Source: Penicillium oxalicum (Eukaryota; Ascomycota; Eurotiomycetes; Eurotiales; Aspergillaceae). Taken from it: a stretch of DNA of 64,000 bases. The stretch is taken from positions 2,790,001-2,854,000 of the forward strand of contig NC_064650.1 of assembly GCF_001723175.1 (NCBI RefSeq). Reading direction: 5' to 3'. The notes beneath the pieces were generated by a model. That model ran no database searches and was not told the origin of the DNA. It saw only the letters and a list, made by a program, of their open reading frames with translations. Both the position numbers and the translations under genes were made by a program. Of the stretch, positions 59,741 through 64,000 are shown piece by piece (the first letter of the stretch is position 1; each line of letters starts with the position of its first letter).

Positions 59741-60322
59741 ATGATTTACACCAACGCTCTTCAGCTGCTCTCTCTCGCATCTGTCGCCCTCGCCGGCTCG
59801 GCTACAAATGGAGATGACCGTGAAGTCCCTTACGGTGCATTCCCTTCCTCAACGCTCGTTACGTCAGCCATCCCGACGCCAGCATCCTCCTCTGTGGCTT
59901 CCCCGGCAACGCCCTCCAGCACCACCAGCCTCGGCCAGGCCATCATTGAGAACCACTGCCAAACACCCATCTACGTCTGGTCCGTCGGCTCAGTGACACC
60001 TGCCCCCGTGACAGTCTCTTCAGGGGGCCGCTACAGTGAGACCTACCGTCTCGATCATGACACCGGCGGCGTCGCCCTCAAGATTAGCACCCAGCAGGAT
60101 GGGCTCTACAACAGTGCCCCATTGACCATCTTTGCATACAACTTGAATGGCCAGGAGGTCTGGTATGATCTCTCAGATGTGTTTGGGGACCCATTCAAGG
60201 GCCACCCCGTTGTGCTGGTGCCCGCAGAACCAGCTATCAACTGGGCCGACGGTGTTCCTCCATCCGGGAGTCAGGTTCGAGTTCAGAGTGCCTCGAACAA
60301 TCTGGTCTTGACGCTGTGTTAG
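59741..60322 (+). CDS. Secreted BYS1-domain protein, cysteine-poor
   Basis: Small secreted protein of 193 residues in one exon. The signal peptide MIYTNALQLLSLASVALAGS is clear. A Ser/Thr/Pro-rich linker (STLVTSAIPTPASSSVASP...) could carry O-glycans. The BYS1 domain follows, about residues 68-193: AIIENHCQTPIYVWSVGSV, SGGRYSETYRLDHDTGG, TIFAYNLNGQEVWYDLSDVFGDPF and the end VLTLC. The family was named from a Blastomyces yeast-phase gene; its function is unknown and it resembles a thaumatin-like fold. The middle cysteine pair common in the family is absent here: PAEPAINWADGVPPSG has no Cys. The start at 59741 is preferred because the in-frame codon upstream is TTG. Confidence 0.88.
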   Translation: MIYTNALQLLSLASVALAGSATNGDDREVPYGAFPSSTLVTSAIPTPASSSVASPATPSSTTSLGQAIIENHCQTPIYVWSVGSVTPAPVTVSSGGRYSETYRLDHDTGGVALKISTQQDGLYNSAPLTIFAYNLNGQEVWYDLSDVFGDPFKGHPVVLVPAEPAINWADGVPPSGSQVRVQSASNNLVLTLC

Positions 60323-61719
60323 AAGGGGAGTTGGGGGAAAGTGACAAATGACGAAGAACAGATTGAACACGATTGGCGTCTCGGACTTTGTTGGCTGGAA
60401 TGAATATGCTTCCATCTCGTGTCTCACTAGCAGGCCCAGCCACCTTGATACCCGCCACGAACGACAGTGGGCTTGGACCCTTTCCGAGCAAACCAGAGGC
60501 CAAACATTGTGTATATTACGAATGAAATATAGCGAAAGTTCTCATGTCAGTGAATTGAACTCCAGAGTCCCGTGAAGACCGCTTCCCTAGTCATGTCACG
60601 TGCCGTAGCGTCCAAGTCTCGAACTGGTTCGTCCAGTCTTCGTCCGGGTTCTACTGTTGATTTTCTGCGAACCAGTTTTTCCCCGTTGCCCTGTGTTTTT
60701 GTAGAGATGCACTCGAACATTACTGAGCACGACGGTCCGCGGATGTGCGATGCGTCATTTGCCAGATATCCACATACTATATGTAGGGACTCGAGTTACA
60801 GCCTAGCACGGGGCTCCGCGGGGATGCTCTCCGCGTATATGCGTGCTCCAAGTAAGATCAGCCGTTGTGATCCTTTTGCCGCCCAGGCACTGCAAGACCG
60901 GTGGGGAAAGGCAGCACACACCGATCATATTCATACCGTATTCCAATATGACATTTAAGTTGTTCCGACAAAGTATAGCGAGCAGCTATCATCATATAGA
61001 CATGCTCAGTCTCCCGGAAGAAGAGCGAATTGAGCTGTTCCTCCATCAGAGTACAGTAGAAGGAAGCAGTTGCTCCAAATTGGGGTCAGCGTTTGTGGCT
61101 GATGTCATTGGGGACAAAAGTACCTCGGCTTTTTGAGAGTGTGGAGTTCTCCGCAGGAACCGCCGTCTGTGTCGTCGACTTCCACAGTCGAGTAGTACTG
61201 TAGTAATCCAATCCACCAGTCAATTTTACTTCCCTCGGAGTTGAATCAAATCTCGATTTGGAGTAGGGATTGGTCTCGATCGCCATCCATTTGGCCGCTG
61301 AGAATAAGCAGATTCACTCGCTAGCTACTTTCCATGGTCCGTTGCCTGACCGTGTGTCAATTGAACAAACTCTTAAATTATTATAAGTACGCCTCGGTGA
61401 GAAAGCCGATCCTGTGACACGCCGCCATATTTTTTTACTTCTTCTTGTGGTTCCTCCCCCGCCTCCTGCCTTGTCTCCCCGCATTTCTTCACATTCCCCA
61501 ACTTTTCTCTTTCTCCTCGACGCCTCCAACTTGTTCTCTCACCCTTTTCGCAGGTCTTTTTGGGGACTCAATCCTCTCTCCCTCTTGCTCGCTCACGTAC
61601 TCGTCCTCCCCCATCTCTCTCCAGTTTTTCCTCTTTGTTCTCTCTTGCACATAAACTACCTCACTTGCCAACATAAGTGTCTCCCTCCATCTCTCTCTCT
61701 TTCTATACTCAGCTACAAA
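60323..61719. other. Intergenic region and transhydrogenase leader
   Basis: No gene that I can support. From about 61420 to 61719 the plus strand is C/T-rich with CT repeats, a likely leader of the next gene. Confidence 0.45.
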
Positions 61720-63339
61720 ATGACCGCACCAGCAGTTCGTGTGGCCCGAACGGCCGCTACACGAGCCCGTAGTCTCCTCGCAACAGTGCAATATACCCAC
61801 CCCCCCAATTGTCCCTGTCACTCCAACCCCAATCATCACCATCATCACAAGACCCCGTCTCTCATGAACCATGTCAAGCGTCATCTGGCCACTCCCACCG
61901 ACCCCTCCCGTGAGAAGGAGTATGCCTTTGAAATGGCTGCGTCGAGCATTCGATTCGGTCCCGGCTCCACCAAGGAGGTCGGTATGGATTTTAAGAACAT
62001 GGGTGCTCGGCGCGTGTGCATCGTGACCGATACCAATGTCGCCAAGCTGGATGCCATGAAACAGGCCGTGGAAGGGTTGACGAGGGAGGGCATTGAGTTT
62101 ACCGTGTACGACAAAGTTCGGACCGAGCCAAAGGATAGCTCGGTCAAGGAGGCGATTGCTTTCGCCAAACCGTACAAGCCGGATGCCTTTCTTGCAGTTG
62201 GTATGTTTCTTCATTTTGTATTTCCCTCCCCCCCATAGTTCTGCAGGAGTTGCGAGAACCGAAATATCCCCTCTCTAGAAAGAAAGAAGGAACAGAACAA
62301 GGAATAAGCTAATTTCCCATGTTTGAATCCAGGCGGTGGCTCCGTCATCGACACGGCCAAATTGATGAATCTGTACACGGTCTATCCCGAAGCCGATTTC
62401 CTCGACTTTGTCAACGCTCCTCTCGGCAAAGGACTGCCCGTTGTAAAGCGACTTCTCCCTCTCGTCGCCGTTCCAACGACAGCAGGCACCGGATCCGAAA
62501 CCACCGGCACGGCCATCTTCGATCTGGTCTCCAAAAAGGCCAAAACCGGCATCGCCCACCGTAATCTGAAACCCACCCTGGGTATTTGCGATCCGCTCAA
62601 CACCCGCACCATGCCCTCCGCTGTCCACGCCTCGTCCGGTCTGGACGTCCTCTGCCACGCGCTCGAATCATGGACAGCGATCCCGTACAACGAGCGTACA
62701 CCCCGCCCAACCAACCCCATCAATCGACCCGCTTACCAAGGCGCCAACCCCATCTCGGATATCTTCTCTCTGCAAGCCCTCCGCAGCACCGTGCAGTACC
62801 TGCCTCGCGCGGTGCACGATCCAGATGACCACGAGGCCCAGTCCAACATGCTGCTGGCCGCCACCCTGGCGGGTGTGGGTTTCGGAAACGCAGGCGTGCA
62901 TCTGTGTCACGGCATGAGTTATCCGATTTCAAGCCAGAATCCAGGCTACAAGCATGCCGGATACGATGTGGATCATCCGATAATTCCGCACGGTGTCTCG
63001 GTCGCCGTGACTGCGCCGGCCGTGTTCCGATTCACGGCGGCTTCGAATCCGGATCGCCACTTGGCGGCCGCGGAGGCCTTTGGCGTGGACATTTCCAACG
63101 TCAAGCGCGAGAGCGCGGGTGAAGTGTTGGGTGAAGCCATTGCCAAGTTCCTGGTCAAGCTGGGTGACCAGCCGCGGGGATTGAAGGACTTGGGCTTCAA
63201 GGCGGGAGATATCGATGGGTTGGTGGAAGGAACGATCCCGCAGAAGCGAGTCTTGATGCTGGCACCGAATTTGAGTGAAGAGTTGGAGGCGGAAAAGGGG
63301 GAGTTGAGGAAGTTGTTGGAAGAGTCGTTGGAGTATTAG
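61720..63339 (+). CDS. Mitochondrial hydroxyacid-oxoacid transhydrogenase (iron ADH family)
   Basis: Iron-containing alcohol dehydrogenase family protein related to human ADHFE1, which transfers hydride between 4-hydroxybutyrate and 2-oxoglutarate; 495 residues, likely mitochondrial. Exons 61720-62200 and 62333-63339; the junction makes AVGGGSVIDTAK, the NAD-binding loop. Other marks are FGPGSTKEVGMDFKNMGARR, VPTTAGTGSETTGTAIF, LDVLCHALESWTAIPYNERTPRP and GVGFGNAGVHLCHGMSYPIS with metal-binding His residues, then HPIIPHGVSVAVTAPAVF. The presequence MTAPAVRVARTAATRARSLL is basic; it is followed by NCPCHSNPNHHHHHK, a Cys/His cluster. Substrate specificity is inferred from the family. Assignment to the HOT subgroup is good. 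Confidence 0.9.
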
Positions 63340-63728
63340 GTCTCAGGGGGGTCATTCCAAAAGAAAACTCAGGAAGTTTCATGATTTTTGTGTTTTCCAG
63401 GCGTGGATGAAGTACCAGAACGTGGAGTCAAAGACTTGTGAGGTTTCGAAGTGACTCTCTGGGGAGTTGGTTTCAAGATTAGGCGAGATCATATATAGTT
63501 ACATTCGAGTCAAATGACATGCAAAAAAGTGTTCCAAGACATGAGATCCGAATCCGCATATCCTTCGTAGACGCGATGCACACGTGTATTTCATACCAAA
63601 AAGCCAAAATCAGAACCGACTACTCAGACCAGCTGAGACCAGCTGAGACCACTCTGGTCACAAAGTAGAAATACACAAGTCGTGTCGCTATTAGAAATCG
63701 AAAAAAAAAACAGCCACACTCCAATCCT
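63340..63728. other. Intergenic region downstream of the transhydrogenase gene
   Basis: 3' flank of the transhydrogenase gene. Contains a short 10-bp tandem repeat and an A run. No gene seen. Confidence 0.5.
63626..63650. repeat. 10-bp tandem repeat, 2.5 copies
   Basis: AGACCAGCTG repeats twice and then starts again (AGACC). It looks like a small slippage product. Confidence 0.8.
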
Positions 63729-64000
63729 TCATGGAGGAGATAACTGTTCGGGAGGAGAGTTCTCATCCTCCACGTCACCAGTCACCGAGTCCGTCTCCAA
63801 AATCTTTGTGCCCAACATACCCATTGACGACGCCACACGATCCAGCCAAATCACTGCACGCGGATCGTCCCGGTCAGACGTCTGGGAAGGCCCCCGACCA
63901 AGTTCCGAAGAAATGCGGAAGGGCAACGTGAATGTCCTTGCGCGACTCCCAGCCAGGGAAGAGGGCGGCGGGGAGACAGAACTCGCGCTTCCCTCGCTGG
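63729..64000 (-). CDS. Partial open frame at right edge, C-terminus of unknown protein
   Basis: An open frame enters from the right edge and stops at 63729-63731. It codes 89 residues, including TFTLPFRISSELGRGPSQ and DPRAVIWLDRVASSMG, and ends in an acidic Pro-rich tail DENSPPEQLSPP. The DDPRAVIWLDRVASSMG phrase looks like real protein, but no family is recognised. The start lies outside the window. It could be chance, as the other two frames also stay open for a while. Confidence 0.3.
   Translation of the reverse strand, partial: SEGSASSVSPPPSSLAGSRARTFTLPFRISSELGRGPSQTSDRDDPRAVIWLDRVASSMGMLGTKILETDSVTGDVEDENSPPEQLSPP

Noticed and set aside
1..64000. tRNA, rRNA, CRISPR or transposon features
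   Set aside because: A read for T-arm consensus sequences, transposase or reverse-transcriptase motifs and spaced direct repeats found nothing convincing.

Overview
The window is nuclear DNA from a filamentous ascomycete, most likely a Eurotiomycete of the Aspergillus/Penicillium type. The genes are split by many short introns (mostly 45-100 nt) with GT...AG borders. Intergenic DNA is moderately long, leaders are rich in C and T, and the recognisable proteins are typical of Pezizomycotina (a Dug2 with WD40 and peptidase parts, Pex20, a Snf5/Sfh1 with a GATA-like finger, a BYS1-domain secreted protein). I saw no CRISPR array, rRNA, tRNA or intact transposon.

Layout. 1-13 kb: gcn20 (+), an inositol/sugar-type MFS transporter (+), an F-box protein (+), sec13 (-), and pex20 (+), which is broken by an 11-bp tandem duplication. 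13-24 kb: sfh1/snf5 (-), a Whi2-like BTB protein (-), dipeptidyl peptidase III (-) with a possible mitochondrial start, and a mitochondrial branched-chain aminotransferase (-). 24-42 kb: a SCY1-family pseudokinase (+), dug2 (-), a gene-free interval of about 4 kb, an unknown SKAP-repeat membrane protein (+), argininosuccinate synthase arg1 (-), and the branched-chain ketoacid dehydrogenase E1 beta subunit (+). 44-54 kb: an unknown long coiled-coil protein (+) with a hydrophobic first exon, mam3 (+), a decayed APH-family phosphotransferase pseudogene (-), and dap1 (+). 54-64 kb: nop4 (-) and rad10 (+) sharing a 164-bp promoter, a BYS1-like secreted protein (+), a hydroxyacid-oxoacid transhydrogenase (+), and an open frame running off the right edge (-).

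These are mostly housekeeping genes, not a cluster. There is a loose theme of amino-acid and nitrogen turnover: the aminotransferase and the E1 beta subunit act at successive steps of branched-chain amino-acid breakdown, arg1 makes arginine, and Dug2 and DPP III degrade glutathione and peptides. The starvation activator Gcn4 (CpcA) recognises TGACTCA, which appears upstream of the aminotransferase (twice), arg1 (twice) and dug2 (once). Gcn20, which acts upstream of Gcn4 translation, is also here, although linkage may be chance.

The most useful observations are the pex20 frameshift, the four-lesion phosphotransferase pseudogene, the possible dual targeting of DPP III, the coiled-coil protein with three VQT(E/D) motifs and two possible N-termini, and several extreme exon structures (an ATG-only first exon in sec13, a 13-nt last exon in the aminotransferase). 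Exon borders were read by eye from splice signals, frame and family similarity. All coding totals were checked to be multiples of three, except pex20, which is broken, and the Whi2-like gene, whose first exon was not found.
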